From the NCBI RefSeq assembly GCF_031851795.1, contig NZ_CP134696.1, positions 2,403,001 through 2,467,000 on the forward strand: a stretch of DNA of 64,000 nucleotides, in the 5' to 3' direction. Shown piece by piece: positions 1-9,682 of the stretch. A program made the position numbers and the translations under genes. Source of the stretch: Pontibacter sp. G13 (GTDB lineage Bacteria > Bacteroidota > Bacteroidia > J057). A model generated the notes under the pieces. That model saw nothing but the letters and a program-made list of their open reading frames with translations, made no database searches and was not told the DNA's origin. Numbering within the stretch: position 1 is the stretch's first letter; each line of letters starts with the position of its first letter.

Positions 1-1
1 G

Positions 2-712
2 CCGATGAAAAGGCTTCAGGGCGCACTTGATAGTCTCGAATCGCTCAAGGATCGGAATCACTTCAAGTCCCTCAAACAGGTTGGTCGCTACAACAAGATG
101 GATACCGCCTACTTCATGGGGACGGTGGATACAGTTGCAGTACCGGATACTGCGGTCTGGTCTACCCCCAGTGTGGTCGAACAAGGCGATTTTCTCGATA
201 GCGTGAAAGTGGAAGATCGACTGGATCTGCTCAATCGGGCCGTCGTGAACGCAAGAGCTGTAAAAAGCTATGTGGAGTTCATGGTCAAGAAGGAAGAAGA
301 CCAGAAGAAAGCCGACATGCGGTACCAGTATGAGTACTACAACCGGTATGCACTGCCATTCAACTGCTTGGTATTTCTGCTGATTGGCGTTTCGATGGGA
401 GCCATCATCCAGAAGGGTGGTTTGGGAGCCCCTGCTTTGGTGGCAATTGTGCTGTTCTTCCTGTTTTATGTCCTGACGACCAATGGCCGTAAGTTCGCCA
501 AGGAAGGAGTATTCGAACCTTGGCTGGGAGCTTGGTTCTCGGTGATCATCTTCACGCCGATTGCCATTTACATCACCTATAGTGCCGTGACGGATTCTCC
601 GCTCTTCAATGAGAGTTTTTGGGGTTCGGTCCGAGATTCGATTACCAACTCCATTCGCAACTTATTCAAGAAGAAGACGCGAGAACTGGATGCTGGGGAC
701 GATTCGGTCTGA
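2..712 (+). CDS. LptF/LptG-family permease, C-terminal part (5' end outside window)
   Basis: This is the C-terminal portion of a YjgP/YjgQ (LptF/LptG) permease, an inner-membrane subunit of the LPS export ABC transporter that lifts LPS toward the periplasmic bridge. The reading frame is already open at base 2. The first ATG (base 5) is therefore probably internal, because family members are roughly twice this length with N-terminal helices and a periplasmic domain. Three hydrophobic segments are visible at about residues 119-140, 142-162 and 175-198, after a charged stretch; this is the usual C-terminal helix trio. The cytoplasmic tail is lysine-rich. It is followed after about 100 bases by a glycosyltransferase on the same strand, which suits envelope polysaccharide work. 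LptF and LptG cannot be told apart from this fragment. Confidence 0.85.
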   Translation, partial: PMKRLQGALDSLESLKDRNHFKSLKQVGRYNKMDTAYFMGTVDTVAVPDTAVWSTPSVVEQGDFLDSVKVEDRLDLLNRAVVNARAVKSYVEFMVKKEEDQKKADMRYQYEYYNRYALPFNCLVFLLIGVSMGAIIQKGGLGAPALVAIVLFFLFYVLTTNGRKFAKEGVFEPWLGAWFSVIIFTPIAIYITYSAVTDSPLFNESFWGSVRDSITNSIRNLFKKKTRELDAGDDSV

Positions 713-815
713 TATGGGAATGAATCTTTTTTGGTAAATTCGGGCACTGAAAAATCCCCCAATAGGACGTTCGGTCTTCCCCCGACGAACCTCATTGGGG
801 ATTCCAGATGGTCCC

Positions 816-1754
816 ATGAAGTTTCTGTATTATCTCCGCAACGTAGGCCTATCGTTCATGCCCCAGTCATATTTCCGTTGGAGATATCGCAGACTGAAGG
901 CACAGTTAGCTCAATACCATCCTCAAGCGATTCAGGATCGGGTCGATTACTATGTCAAGCCCAATACGGAATTTGACGTTTCGTCCAAGGCTGTGGCGGT
1001 GAAAAACTATGAGCGCACCGGCGGAAGCGCCTATTACTTCGACCTGAAGGAATTTCTGTATTACTTCGAGCAGAATACCCGTTTTGCATTCCACTTTGGG
1101 GATGAAACCCATATTGAGTCCTCCCCTACCCTCTTCAAGGCGCGCCCCATCGCTGGCGATAATGCCAACTCTGTCCTATTCAAACTCAACAAGCACAGGC
1201 ATTTTCGATTCGTAGACGACAAGCTCAGCTTCCGGGAAAAGCGGGATCAACTGGTCTGGCGCGGAGGAGCGTATCAACCCCACAGAAAGCGGTTTATCGA
1301 AGCGTATTGGGAGCATCCGATGTGCAATGCAGGACAAACCAACAAACCCGTGGAAGATGTCCCCTGGCAAAAGGAGTTCATGAGTATCTCCGAGCAGCTG
1401 CAATACAAGTTTATCCTCTGCATCGAGGGCAATGATGTAGCCACCAATCTCAAATGGGCGATGTCCTCCAATTCCCTCGTCATCATGCCCAAACCCAAAT
1501 TCGAGACCTGGTTCATGGAGGGAAAACTGGAAGCGGGTGTACATTATGCCCAAATCCGCGATGACTATTCTGACCTCGAAGAGACCCTCCAATACTATAT
1601 CGATCACCCTGCAGAAGCTGAATCCATCATTGCCGGGGCGAATGCCTATGTCCAACAATTTCAGGATGAAGACCTTGAAAATCTTTTGTGCCTGATGGTC
1701 TTGGAGAAATATGCAGCACTTTCTGGACAAAAAGCAGGAATTTTAGCGAAGTAG
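816..1754 (+). CDS. Glycosyltransferase family 90 (CAP10/LpsA-like)
   Basis: Predicted cytoplasmic or membrane-associated sugar transferase of 312 residues, probably acting on LPS or another surface glycan. It resembles the CAP10/LpsA type of GT90: a central block with FKARPI, NSVLFKLNKHRHF and LVWRG, then a C-terminal block with the IEGNDVATNLKWAMSSNS motif and PKPKFETWFMEG. In that family this second block includes the nucleotide-sugar site. I start at the ATG at 816; a TTG seven codons upstream would add MGIPDGP, but nothing favours it. There is no signal peptide. It follows the LPS permease on the same strand, supporting an envelope role. Acceptor and donor sugars cannot be read from the sequence. 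Confidence 0.75.
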   Translation: MKFLYYLRNVGLSFMPQSYFRWRYRRLKAQLAQYHPQAIQDRVDYYVKPNTEFDVSSKAVAVKNYERTGGSAYYFDLKEFLYYFEQNTRFAFHFGDETHIESSPTLFKARPIAGDNANSVLFKLNKHRHFRFVDDKLSFREKRDQLVWRGGAYQPHRKRFIEAYWEHPMCNAGQTNKPVEDVPWQKEFMSISEQLQYKFILCIEGNDVATNLKWAMSSNSLVIMPKPKFETWFMEGKLEAGVHYAQIRDDYSDLEETLQYYIDHPAEAESIIAGANAYVQQFQDEDLENLLCLMVLEKYAALSGQKAGILAK

Positions 1755-1976
1755 TTTTGTACAGGAGATAGAATTTTTTGTTTATTGAGACGAAAGCTCT
1801 CCTCATTTAGGAATCGGCCATCGATCCAGCACGAACGATCGATCAATCTTCAATGTACATTTCTGCCTGACGTCCCTCACGCTACCCTAGGCCTCGCCTA
1901 TCCTTCCCACCATCGGACTTTCGGCAATCTCCCAACGGTCAAAGTACCGTCTGGGACTACCATTTATTCATGAGAT

Positions 1977-3278
1977 ATGCATAACCGCTCAACCCTTCTT
2001 CTCAAGCTTGTGGGTGCGGCACTGACCTTATTGGTATGCCTTGCTCCTCAAGTCCAAGCCCAACGTTTTGCCAAGCGAGGTGCGATCCTCACTTTGGAAG
2101 GGGATAGTATTCCCGGTATGTTGGATGCCTATGGAGGCGATTTCAGCCCCAAGGCCATCCAATTTCAGGGAGATACCCAAGATCAATTTCTCGAATACGG
2201 CCCTCAGGATATTCAAGGATTTTGGTTGGAAGGGGATTGGTACGAAGCTGCGCAGGTGCAGGTGGAAATCAGCAACCGTCCGCAGCAGCAGCCCTCTTAC
2301 AAGCCGGAGTTCGAGTATCAGCAGACACAGGGATTCCTTCAATGCGTGATCTACGGTCCCAAACAATTGTACTACTTCAAAAGCCCTGAAGGTGGCGTAC
2401 AATTTTACATCAATCTGGAAGGCAATATCGAATTGCTCACCTATCGAAAATTCATCAAGGAGCAAATGAGCGATGTGTTTTTGGTGGAACATAAGCGCTA
2501 CATCTCTCAGCTCATGATGTATCTAGGCGACTGTGGGGGTATCATCGAATCGCTCGAAGATCTATCCTACGACTTGGCTTCCATAAAGGCCGTTTTCAAG
2601 AAGTACTATGCCTGCAAAGGATTTGCTGCTCCTTTTGAAGCGGATGAAAAGAAATTCCGCATCCGTAAAGGGCTGATCTTGGGTACCACAGCATCTTGGC
2701 TTGCCGCCATTCCACTGGACCTAGAATCTCCAGGAAGTCCCAATCGTCTCACAGGGCAAGCCAACTTCCCGAGGGTCAGATACACTGTGGGCATACAATT
2801 CCAGCCTGCAGTCGAGCAGGATTTCAAAGGCTGGGGATTCAATAGCGAGATTCTCCTCACTCACATGCAGGTACCGGGCATGACAACCGCATTCATCAAC
2901 CAGTCTATCACGCAGGAACGGGTGTTTGAATTCGAGGTGTTTGTTCTTCGATTAAATGCACTGATGCGGTATTATCTACCCAAAGGTCGCGTCCAATGGT
3001 TTGCCAATGGCGGTGTAGGGATCGGCACCTTGTTTGGAAGAGATGGGGCAGTCAATCAGACGATCTATCAAAACGGGGAGGTACAGCCGCTCAATCCAGT
3101 CGTCAATTTGGCTGACTTTGCAAGAATCGGCGAAGGAAGTCTGTTGGTGGGTGGTGGTGCCAAAATCTCCGCTTTCTCGGCGGAGATGCGATATGAAGTG
3201 GCCACCGATCTGACCAAGGACGATGATTTGGCCATACTACCCAATCGCCTCAGCATTCTATTCGGATATACTTTCTAG
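1977..3278 (+). CDS. Secreted protein with C-terminal outer-membrane beta-barrel
   Basis: A 433-residue protein with a clear signal peptide (about 1-29, ending QAQ). A globular region follows (about 30-225), with YGGDFSPKAIQF and YIN-type strands and a cysteine-containing helix near 180. The second half (about 230-433) alternates polar and hydrophobic residues, is glycine-rich and ends in GYTF; a terminal aromatic residue is the usual signal for outer-membrane barrel insertion. The layout resembles Bacteroidota outer membrane beta-barrel proteins of unknown function. It has no TonB box or plug domain. It stands alone on this strand, about 220 bases after the glycosyltransferase. Function not recognised; the barrel assignment rests on pattern only. 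Confidence 0.7.
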   Translation: MHNRSTLLLKLVGAALTLLVCLAPQVQAQRFAKRGAILTLEGDSIPGMLDAYGGDFSPKAIQFQGDTQDQFLEYGPQDIQGFWLEGDWYEAAQVQVEISNRPQQQPSYKPEFEYQQTQGFLQCVIYGPKQLYYFKSPEGGVQFYINLEGNIELLTYRKFIKEQMSDVFLVEHKRYISQLMMYLGDCGGIIESLEDLSYDLASIKAVFKKYYACKGFAAPFEADEKKFRIRKGLILGTTASWLAAIPLDLESPGSPNRLTGQANFPRVRYTVGIQFQPAVEQDFKGWGFNSEILLTHMQVPGMTTAFINQSITQERVFEFEVFVLRLNALMRYYLPKGRVQWFANGGVGIGTLFGRDGAVNQTIYQNGEVQPLNPVVNLADFARIGEGSLLVGGGAKISAFSAEMRYEVATDLTKDDDLAILPNRLSILFGYTF

Positions 3279-3410
3279 CACGTTACTTCGGCAATTGATG
3301 TTTTTAAAGCTGTTTGAGGTTTTCGATTCAATGCCTGAGCAGCTTCATTTTATATTCCAGCGATTTTTCAGGAAATGGCTGGAGTTTTCTTTTAGTGGGG
3401 GAATGGTTTT

Positions 3411-3582
3411 GGAGGTGCGGCTGAGGTGCGCGGCGTAAAGTGCCTGTAGGGTGAGGCGCAGCCGAAGTCCCGGAGCCTTGGGCGGAGGGACCGAAGCGTC
3501 AGCTGAGCCCGGAAGGGACTGGCCCGGCGAAATCTATCCCAAGCGAGGAACTTCTTCCAAGCACGCCGGGATACGCCCAAAT
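3411..3582 (-). repeat. Dispersed intergenic element, copy A
   Basis: GC-rich, hairpin-prone intergenic block whose end reads, on the minus strand, ATTTGGGCGTATCCCGGCG and whose other end carries GGCTGCGCCTCACCCTACAG. Both ends match the six other copies in this window. It lies between convergent genes (the barrel protein and smc). The small ORFs crossing it are not convincing as genes. The rest of 3279-3717 holds only AT-rich spacer and the smc terminator. Confidence 0.65.
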
Positions 3583-3663
3583 CACCCTCACAAGCCCAAG
3601 CTCGCGAATCATCCATTAGGCGAATCTCCTTGTGGAGTCTCGGGCACCGTTCATTCCCAAAAA

Positions 3664-3701
3664 GAAAAGGACCAACCCTATGATCGAGTTGGTCCTTTTT
3701 T
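3664..3701 (-). terminator. Rho-independent terminator of smc
   Basis: Ten-base inverted repeat AAGGACCAAC / GTTGGTCCTT with an eleven-base loop, flanked by T-runs on both strands. It sits 17 bases past the smc stop and could also stop plus-strand transcription. Confidence 0.85.
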
Positions 3702-3717
3702 CAAATTTTCCGCTTGG

Positions 3718-6700
3718 TTAAGCGCCTGCCATGATCTCCTCGTAGGAAACCGGGATGGCGGAGGAAACGCCCATCACCTGCTGTGTCACGCCATAAAGGA
3801 CGTTCACAGAATCCATTGTCCGCTTGTTGTGCGTCACGATGATAAACTGCGAGGAGCCGGAGAATTCGCGGATAATGTTGTTGAATTTGTCGATGTTGGC
3901 ATCGTCCAAGGGCGCATCCACCTCATCGAAAATACAGAACGGCGCAGGTTTGATCAGGTAGAATGCAAACAACAGTGCTACCGCGGTCAGGGTTTTTTCA
4001 CCTCCTGAAAGCTGCTTGATGGTCTGCGGGCGCTTGCCTTTGGGGCGGGCAATGATGTCGATATCGGATTCCAGCGGATTCTCTTCGTCCAGCAAGAGCA
4101 GGTCGCATTTGTCATCGTCTTGGAAAAGCGTCCTAAACACCTTGGTGAAATTTTCCCGAACCAGCGCGAATGTTTCGAGGAATTTGGCGCGTGCCGTTTC
4201 GTCGATTTCGGCGATGGTATTGAGCAGGGAGTTCTTGGCGTCCAGCAAATCTGCCTTTTGGGTATTGATGAAGTCGTGGCGCTCTTTCATCTCATTGAAT
4301 GCCTCGACAGCCATCGGATTGATCTCCCCAAAGCTCTGCACACGGGACCGAATCTTGAGTACCTGTTCCTCGATTTCCTTGATATCGTAGTCGTCGATGG
4401 GCTTGTCAAACAACGAATCAGGGTCCAGAGCATTGATGTCCACCTGAAATTCTACGGACATTCTTTCGCGCAGAGAATTGAGTTCCAGCTTGATGTCGGT
4501 ACCACTTTCCTTCATCTGGTTCTGCTGGATCTGTATTTCCTCCCGTCGCTTTCGGCCTCCGGACATGGTTTCTTCCACCTGTGTGATGGAGTTTTTGGTC
4601 ATGCCTACACGCTCCTCGAAGCGCTCGACACGATCCTCCATTTCCTTCTTCTGCTTGTAGAGGACGACCATTTGCTCGTCATCTTGCAGATTGGAGTTGA
4701 TGAGTTCGTCGGTGTCTTTACGGACTTGGCTCAATTCCTCCCCGAGTTTGGAATTATTGCCCAGCAAATTCTGGATGGTGTCCTCCTTGAGTTCCAATTC
4801 GCGTTGAAGATTGTCGAATTGGTTGTCGAGGTGAATCAGGCGAATGTGCTCTTGATTGTATTGTTGGGAGACTTGGTTGAGTTGGTCTTGGGTTTCTCCG
4901 GCGAGATCTTGCTGCTGAATCATTTTGGAAGTCAGCTGTTGCAATTCCTCCAGCGCCATTTTCAATCGCGGATCAATCTCTACGACCGATTTCCGCAGAT
5001 CCTCCAACTCGGTCCTCAGATCTTCTGTACGCTTTCCGACTCTTGCAAGGAATTCCTTGTGTTCCTTTTCTCGGGTTTGAAGCACGTGAAGATCCCGCTG
5101 TTTTTCGGTCAATTGTCGGCGAAGGGTCTCCAGATCACGGGTATAACTCACTCGTCGAAGGCCGTCCAATTTGCGGATAGCCTCATCGAGTTGAACCTTC
5201 TCCTCCGTCAATCTCATCTGGAGTTTGGCAATTTCCTTGTCCAGTTTTTCGAGGTTCTTGGCACGTCCCAGTCTTTTTCCTTCGAATAGACCAGAGGAGC
5301 CTCCCCCCAGCGTGAATTGCCTGCGAGAGACATTCCCCGTCCGAGTCATGAATATCGCTCCTGGAGGCAAATCATCTGGGATGTCCGACTCATTGGCCAC
5401 CAAATACAGCTGATCAAACAAGTAGGACGCGAGTTTCTTGTACTCCGGTGCATACTCGATCAGGTCAATGGCCGATTTGGCTTGTGTAAACAGGAGCGGA
5501 TTGCTGGGTTTGTAGGATTCCAGTTCGTCCAGAATCAAGAAGTTGGCTCGACCTTTGGCGGCATCTGCCAACATGTGGATAGACAAAATCGCATCCTTGC
5601 GCGTCTTGACCACATAGTAGCTCAACCAAGGGTCGAGGTAATTCTCGAACGCCACCTTGTATTCATCCGGTACGGAAAAGATGTCCGACAATAGCGGCGC
5701 ATCCTGAATCCATTTTGCATTTTTCTTGAGGAATTTGACGGAAGCGGGAAATCCCTCCAAACTCTCCACCAAGCTTTTGGTGAGGTTGTGTTCATTCTGC
5801 TTGGCATCCACCAAGCGATTGGTTTTGTAAACCGCATCCTTGAGTTTGGACACCAGATCTTCGGTGTTGCGAATGTCCTCTTCGTGCTGGTTCTTCTTGG
5901 TCTCCAGCTCTTGGAACTGGCGCTCTAGGCTTTCCGTCTCAGTTTCGAGTTGACGGGCCTTTTCCACGAAGACATCCATATCCTCGCTCCGGCGATTCTT
6001 GTCCTCCTCGGCACGCTCCAATTCGCCCTGCAAACTTTCGATCTGAACGCGCTTGATCTCCTTCTCTCTGGTCAGGTGTGCCTGTTCCTGTTCAATATCG
6101 CGGTGCTGAGCGGTGTAGCTCTCTGCGAGTTGTTGCTGTTCGGTGTGGAGTTTCTGCAAGCCTGTCCGTTCCCCGCTCAATCTGGCTTCGAGTCGCTGCT
6201 GTTCAGAGCGCTCCTTTTCTACACGGGCGAGATCTTCCCGAATCTGGGTGATACTACTCTGGCTGCGTTCTAGCTGGCCCTTTTCATTGTCGATCTGATT
6301 GACAATAGCCAATTCACGTTGCTGGAGATATTTGAGCCGTTCATTCTTGATGGATTTTTCGGTTTCAACCGATTGAATCCTGCGAATGTGTCCATTGAGA
6401 TCGGACTGAGCATGCGAAAGATCCTTTTCCTTGTCGATCAATTCCTTTTTGAGGTCAGCCAAGCGCGCCTCTTTCTGTGCCAACTCTGCCTGCACAGCGG
6501 TGAATTGGTCCACGAGATTTTGTTCAAGGAGGTTGATTTGTTTCTGGCGATCCCTGATAGAGCGAATCATCAGGAAGGCGTACTGGGAGCTCAAGGATTT
6601 GTATTTCTCTTTGAGCTCAAAATATCGTTGAGTTCTCCGCGCTTGTTTTTCGAGCGATTTGAGGTTTTTCTCGATTTCGAAGAGTAAGTCCTCGACCCGT

Positions 6701-7266
6701 TCTAGGTCGGCATCCGTGTCCTTGAGTTTGCGGAGGGTCTGCTTTTTGCGGAGTTTGTATTTGGAGATTCCGGCGGCTTCTTCGAAGAATCGTCGGCGCT
6801 CATTGTCTTTATTGGTGAGGATTTCGTCCACCATCTTGAGTTCGATGATGGCATAGGAATCGGAGGCGATCCCGGTATCCATGAAGAGGCCATGAATATC
6901 TTTGAGGCGGCACTGGACCCCATTGATGAGATATTCCGAGTCTCCACTCCGGTACAGTTTCCGAGTGATCTTGACGTTGGTGTACTCAGTGGGGAGGAGA
7001 TTTCGGGTATTTTCGAAGTTGAGGGAAACTTCTGCGAAACTGGATTTTCGTCGCGCTTTGGTACCGTTGAAGATAACGTTTTCCATTTTGTCGGACCGTA
7101 GGTTTTTGGTCCGTTGCTCACCGAGGACCCATCTGATGGAGTCGACGATATTGGATTTTCCGCATCCATTGGGCCCCACAATCCCTGTGATTCCTTTATC
7201 GAAGATGAACTTTTGCCGATCGGCAAAGCTCTTGAATCCGAAGATTTCCAGACTGGTCAGTTGCAT
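3718..7266 (-). CDS. smc: Chromosome segregation protein SMC
   Basis: Structural maintenance of chromosomes ATPase, 1182 residues, the usual length for bacterial SMC. It forms a dimeric ring that organises and segregates the nucleoid. An N-terminal ATPase half carries Walker A GPNGCGKSN (about 31-39) after the typical start LTSLEIFGFKSFADR. Long coiled coils follow (about 165-500), then a hinge (about 505-680, including GFPASVKFL and the GGGSSGLF loop), the return coiled coil (about 680-1000), and a C-terminal half with the ABC signature LSGGEK (about 1084), Walker B CIFDEVDAPLDD and the IIVTHNKRTM switch. It is divergent from a small membrane protein with only about 29 bases between the start codons. 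No ScpA or ScpB gene lies next to it. Confidence 0.97.
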   Translation of the reverse strand: MQLTSLEIFGFKSFADRQKFIFDKGITGIVGPNGCGKSNIVDSIRWVLGEQRTKNLRSDKMENVIFNGTKARRKSSFAEVSLNFENTRNLLPTEYTNVKITRKLYRSGDSEYLINGVQCRLKDIHGLFMDTGIASDSYAIIELKMVDEILTNKDNERRRFFEEAAGISKYKLRKKQTLRKLKDTDADLERVEDLLFEIEKNLKSLEKQARRTQRYFELKEKYKSLSSQYAFLMIRSIRDRQKQINLLEQNLVDQFTAVQAELAQKEARLADLKKELIDKEKDLSHAQSDLNGHIRRIQSVETEKSIKNERLKYLQQRELAIVNQIDNEKGQLERSQSSITQIREDLARVEKERSEQQRLEARLSGERTGLQKLHTEQQQLAESYTAQHRDIEQEQAHLTREKEIKRVQIESLQGELERAEEDKNRRSEDMDVFVEKARQLETETESLERQFQELETKKNQHEEDIRNTEDLVSKLKDAVYKTNRLVDAKQNEHNLTKSLVESLEGFPASVKFLKKNAKWIQDAPLLSDIFSVPDEYKVAFENYLDPWLSYYVVKTRKDAILSIHMLADAAKGRANFLILDELESYKPSNPLLFTQAKSAIDLIEYAPEYKKLASYLFDQLYLVANESDIPDDLPPGAIFMTRTGNVSRRQFTLGGGSSGLFEGKRLGRAKNLEKLDKEIAKLQMRLTEEKVQLDEAIRKLDGLRRVSYTRDLETLRRQLTEKQRDLHVLQTREKEHKEFLARVGKRTEDLRTELEDLRKSVVEIDPRLKMALEELQQLTSKMIQQQDLAGETQDQLNQVSQQYNQEHIRLIHLDNQFDNLQRELELKEDTIQNLLGNNSKLGEELSQVRKDTDELINSNLQDDEQMVVLYKQKKEMEDRVERFEERVGMTKNSITQVEETMSGGRKRREEIQIQQNQMKESGTDIKLELNSLRERMSVEFQVDINALDPDSLFDKPIDDYDIKEIEEQVLKIRSRVQSFGEINPMAVEAFNEMKERHDFINTQKADLLDAKNSLLNTIAEIDETARAKFLETFALVRENFTKVFRTLFQDDDKCDLLLLDEENPLESDIDIIARPKGKRPQTIKQLSGGEKTLTAVALLFAFYLIKPAPFCIFDEVDAPLDDANIDKFNNIIREFSGSSQFIIVTHNKRTMDSVNVLYGVTQQVMGVSSAIPVSYEEIMAGA

Positions 7267-7295
7267 AGAAGCTAGTGAGCGATTAATTTCCCTTT

Positions 7296-7655
7296 ATGGA
7301 AGCAGTAGTTGCCACCTTAGTCGTCTTGTTCCTACTGGTAGGGTATCTATTCTATCGGCATTTGCGCATGCGCCTCGGGATCAAAGATAGTAATTATGGA
7401 GGAGTCCAGCACATCTCTCGGCAACCCCCTCCCCCTCCCCCACATGAAGAATTTCTACCGGGAAGCCGCGCCAATCTTCCCAATGCGGTAGAGGCGCTCG
7501 AACAGGAGACCCAAGGAGTATCTTCCCCGTATGAAGAGCCCAAAAGGACCTCCAATCGCAGGAAAGTCTATAAAAGCAAGGAGGATATCAAACGGTCCTA
7601 TATGCTGGAAGCGCTGCTAGAAAAACCCAAATGGAACCAAAACCCCAAGGAGTAG
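7296..7655 (+). CDS. Small single-pass membrane protein, function unknown
   Basis: A 119-residue protein with an N-terminal hydrophobic helix (about 3-20, VVATLVVLFLLVGYLFY), then a basic stretch, a run of six prolines near residue 45 and a charged, probably disordered tail. The helix followed by RHLRMR suggests the tail is cytoplasmic. It is transcribed divergently from smc, starting 29 bases away, so the two share a promoter region. No domain recognised. It is kept as a gene because the frame is intact, the coding pattern is normal and the only competing frame is weak. Confidence 0.6.
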   Translation: MEAVVATLVVLFLLVGYLFYRHLRMRLGIKDSNYGGVQHISRQPPPPPPHEEFLPGSRANLPNAVEALEQETQGVSSPYEEPKRTSNRRKVYKSKEDIKRSYMLEALLEKPKWNQNPKE

Positions 7656-7844
7656 CGGCATTTCGCAATTGACTAAGCCCTGAAAGATTTATTCAAATCG
7701 GGCATGGCAAGTCGTCTGAAAATCTGTACCTTATCAAAACATTCATTCAAAACTGCGCAACATTTCCTCATAAAAGCGGGTAATATTTGCGTAACCGCAT
7801 CCTTACCTAAATCGTATATCCTCGGTACATTGCCGAATAAGCCT

Positions 7845-8060
7845 ATGGAAATTACAGGTGTAATCACGTACATAGATCTCTCAGGAGGTTTCTGGGGTAT
7901 TCTCGGAACCGACGGCAAAAAATATCAGCCCAGCAGCTCCCTTCCCAAGGAGTACCAACAAGAAGGGCTTAAGATCCGCGCAAATCTCTCTCCTTCCCAG
8001 AGTTTTTCCATCCATATGTGGGGAGAAAACGTGCAGATCAACAAAATCGACAAGTTGTAG
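7845..8060 (+). CDS. Small OB-like protein (71 aa)
   Basis: A compact 71-residue protein starting at the ATG at 7845 (MEITGVITYIDLSGGFWGI). The frame stays open upstream to about 7704, but that stretch has poor coding character. The pattern of a beta-hairpin with GGFWGI, then DGKKYQP, an LPKEY turn and a closing SFSIHMWGENVQI strand resembles the small OB-fold-like proteins common as hypotheticals in bacteria and archaea. There is no signal peptide. It is followed after 77 bases by a subtilisin on the same strand, so a functional link is possible but unproven. Confidence 0.65.
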   Translation: MEITGVITYIDLSGGFWGILGTDGKKYQPSSSLPKEYQQEGLKIRANLSPSQSFSIHMWGENVQINKIDKL

Positions 8061-8137
8061 TTTTTCATACTAGCGCATGTTCTAATAGCGAATGTGCGCT
8101 TTTGGTTTGATTTCCTTACGAACAGATTGCGTCTACC

Positions 8138-9661
8138 ATGAGTGTACATGTTATAGGAGTTATCTTGGTCCTTGCTGCCTTTTTCCTTTTTGGAAAAGGG
8201 ATCGTCCAACGTTCCCGCGGCAAATCCTTCCGGCCTCTACCCGTCTTTCTATTGATGGTGGCCGCCATCGCTGTTCACTTCATTATGGGTGAAGGCGGGT
8301 TCTCTAGTCGTATCGGCAGCTTGTTTTTGGACTTTGGAGTCGGGATGATTATCGCTTCGACTTACCTCAGTCGCCACCGTCATCATCCCAAAATGTTTTG
8401 GGTACCTGGCGCATTAGCCATGATAGTCGGAGCAAGCGCGCTCGGCTTCTCCTATTTTAAATCTTGGTGCCATCAGGACTTTCGCAATCGTCCCACTACC
8501 ATCGAGTTGTTGGTAGAACTTGGCCCTGATGATGACATCAAGGAGATCAACTACATCCTGAAAGAATATGGTGCTGAAGCTGAAAAAGCCTTCCCGAATG
8601 TTTCGCTAGCCGATGACGAAGATCTCGCACAGTACTACGTGATCTTTGTGGACTCTGCGAAAATGCAGCCCATGATGATGGACCTCAAGCAAGATACTGA
8701 GAACGTTGACCAAGTCGATCGCAATCACCCTGTGTATGCGATTCAACCGACTCAAGCTGAGGTGACAAAGAAATCTCCAATCAAATTTATCGCCAATGAC
8801 CCCTTCCTCGAAAAGCAATGGTATGCTAGTAGCCTTGCGTATAACGAGGTTCACAATTTCTTGAGCAAACACAAGCCAGTCAAGAAAGCGAAAGTAGCCA
8901 TTGTCGATACTGGAGTTGATCAAGATCACGAAGATATTGCAGGCGTTTATCAAAAGAGCGGTGGCTCTGGAGATTATGACAAGCATAGCCATGGTACACA
9001 CTGTGCTGGCCTTGCTGGTGCAGCTACGAATAATGGAATCGGTGTTGGTTCCATGAATTGGGCTGGTGAATTCGTAACTCTCTCTGGGTATCCTGCTCTG
9101 GATGACCAAGGTAGGGGCACAGATAAGCGAGTTGCTCAGGCAATCATCGACGCTGCGAATGGTGGTGCTGATGTGATCTCCATGTCTTTGGGCGGTTTCT
9201 CCCCATTCGGAGCTCCTAAGGCTCAAGTGGATGCCATCAAGTATGCTCGAAATAAAGGAGCAATTGTGGTGGTAGCAGCAGGAAACAGCAACGACGATGC
9301 ACGTAGATATTCTCCAGCTAACATTAAAGGAGTAATTACAGTTTCAGCGATCGGTGAAGATTTGCGGAAGGCGAGTTTCTCCAACACCAATGCCAAGCTC
9401 AAAATGCCTATCGCTGCGCCAGGTGTCAACATCCTGTCCTCCGTGCCGGGTAGCCAATACCAGTCTTACAATGGTACTTCCATGGCGACGCCGATTGTTT
9501 CTGGCCTTGTAGGAATCTTAAGAGCCTATAATCCTGACCTTACGACTGAGCAAGCCTATCAGATTATCAACAAGACAGGTACAGATGGCCAAGACACCAA
9601 AAAGGTAGGTCGAATCATCAACCCACTTCCGGCGATCCATCAAGCCATTCAGATGAAGTAA
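8138..9661 (+). CDS. Membrane-anchored subtilisin-family (S8) serine protease
   Basis: A 507-residue S8 peptidase. The catalytic set is complete: Asp257 in IVDTGVD, His285 in SHGTHCAG, oxyanion Asn383 in AAGNS and Ser448 in NGTSMATP. Instead of a signal peptide, the first about 107 residues form four hydrophobic segments (about 4-20, 34-50, 58-76, 86-107). Residues about 120-200 look like an inhibitor-I9-type prodomain (IELLVEL, YYVIFVD, ENVDQVDRN). The layout suggests a protease tethered to the inner membrane and activated by prodomain removal. Which side the catalytic domain faces cannot be decided here. It follows the small OB-like gene and ends at a strong terminator. Substrate unknown. 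Confidence 0.9.
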   Translation: MSVHVIGVILVLAAFFLFGKGIVQRSRGKSFRPLPVFLLMVAAIAVHFIMGEGGFSSRIGSLFLDFGVGMIIASTYLSRHRHHPKMFWVPGALAMIVGASALGFSYFKSWCHQDFRNRPTTIELLVELGPDDDIKEINYILKEYGAEAEKAFPNVSLADDEDLAQYYVIFVDSAKMQPMMMDLKQDTENVDQVDRNHPVYAIQPTQAEVTKKSPIKFIANDPFLEKQWYASSLAYNEVHNFLSKHKPVKKAKVAIVDTGVDQDHEDIAGVYQKSGGSGDYDKHSHGTHCAGLAGAATNNGIGVGSMNWAGEFVTLSGYPALDDQGRGTDKRVAQAIIDAANGGADVISMSLGGFSPFGAPKAQVDAIKYARNKGAIVVVAAGNSNDDARRYSPANIKGVITVSAIGEDLRKASFSNTNAKLKMPIAAPGVNILSSVPGSQYQSYNGTSMATPIVSGLVGILRAYNPDLTTEQAYQIINKTGTDGQDTKKVGRIINPLPAIHQAIQMK

Positions 9662-9682
9662 TGATCTAAACCATCATATATC

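Noticed and set aside
1785-1973. 62-codon ORF before the barrel protein
   Set aside because: Low-complexity composition and no conserved pattern; more likely leader sequence.
3451-4008. 185-codon plus-strand ORF crossing repeat copy A and the smc 3' end
   Set aside because: It runs through a repeat, a terminator hairpin and the antisense of smc; the composition is not that of a gene.
4120-5289. 389-codon plus-strand ORF opposite smc
   Set aside because: Leucine- and phenylalanine-rich antisense shadow of the SMC coiled coil, with no recognisable domain.
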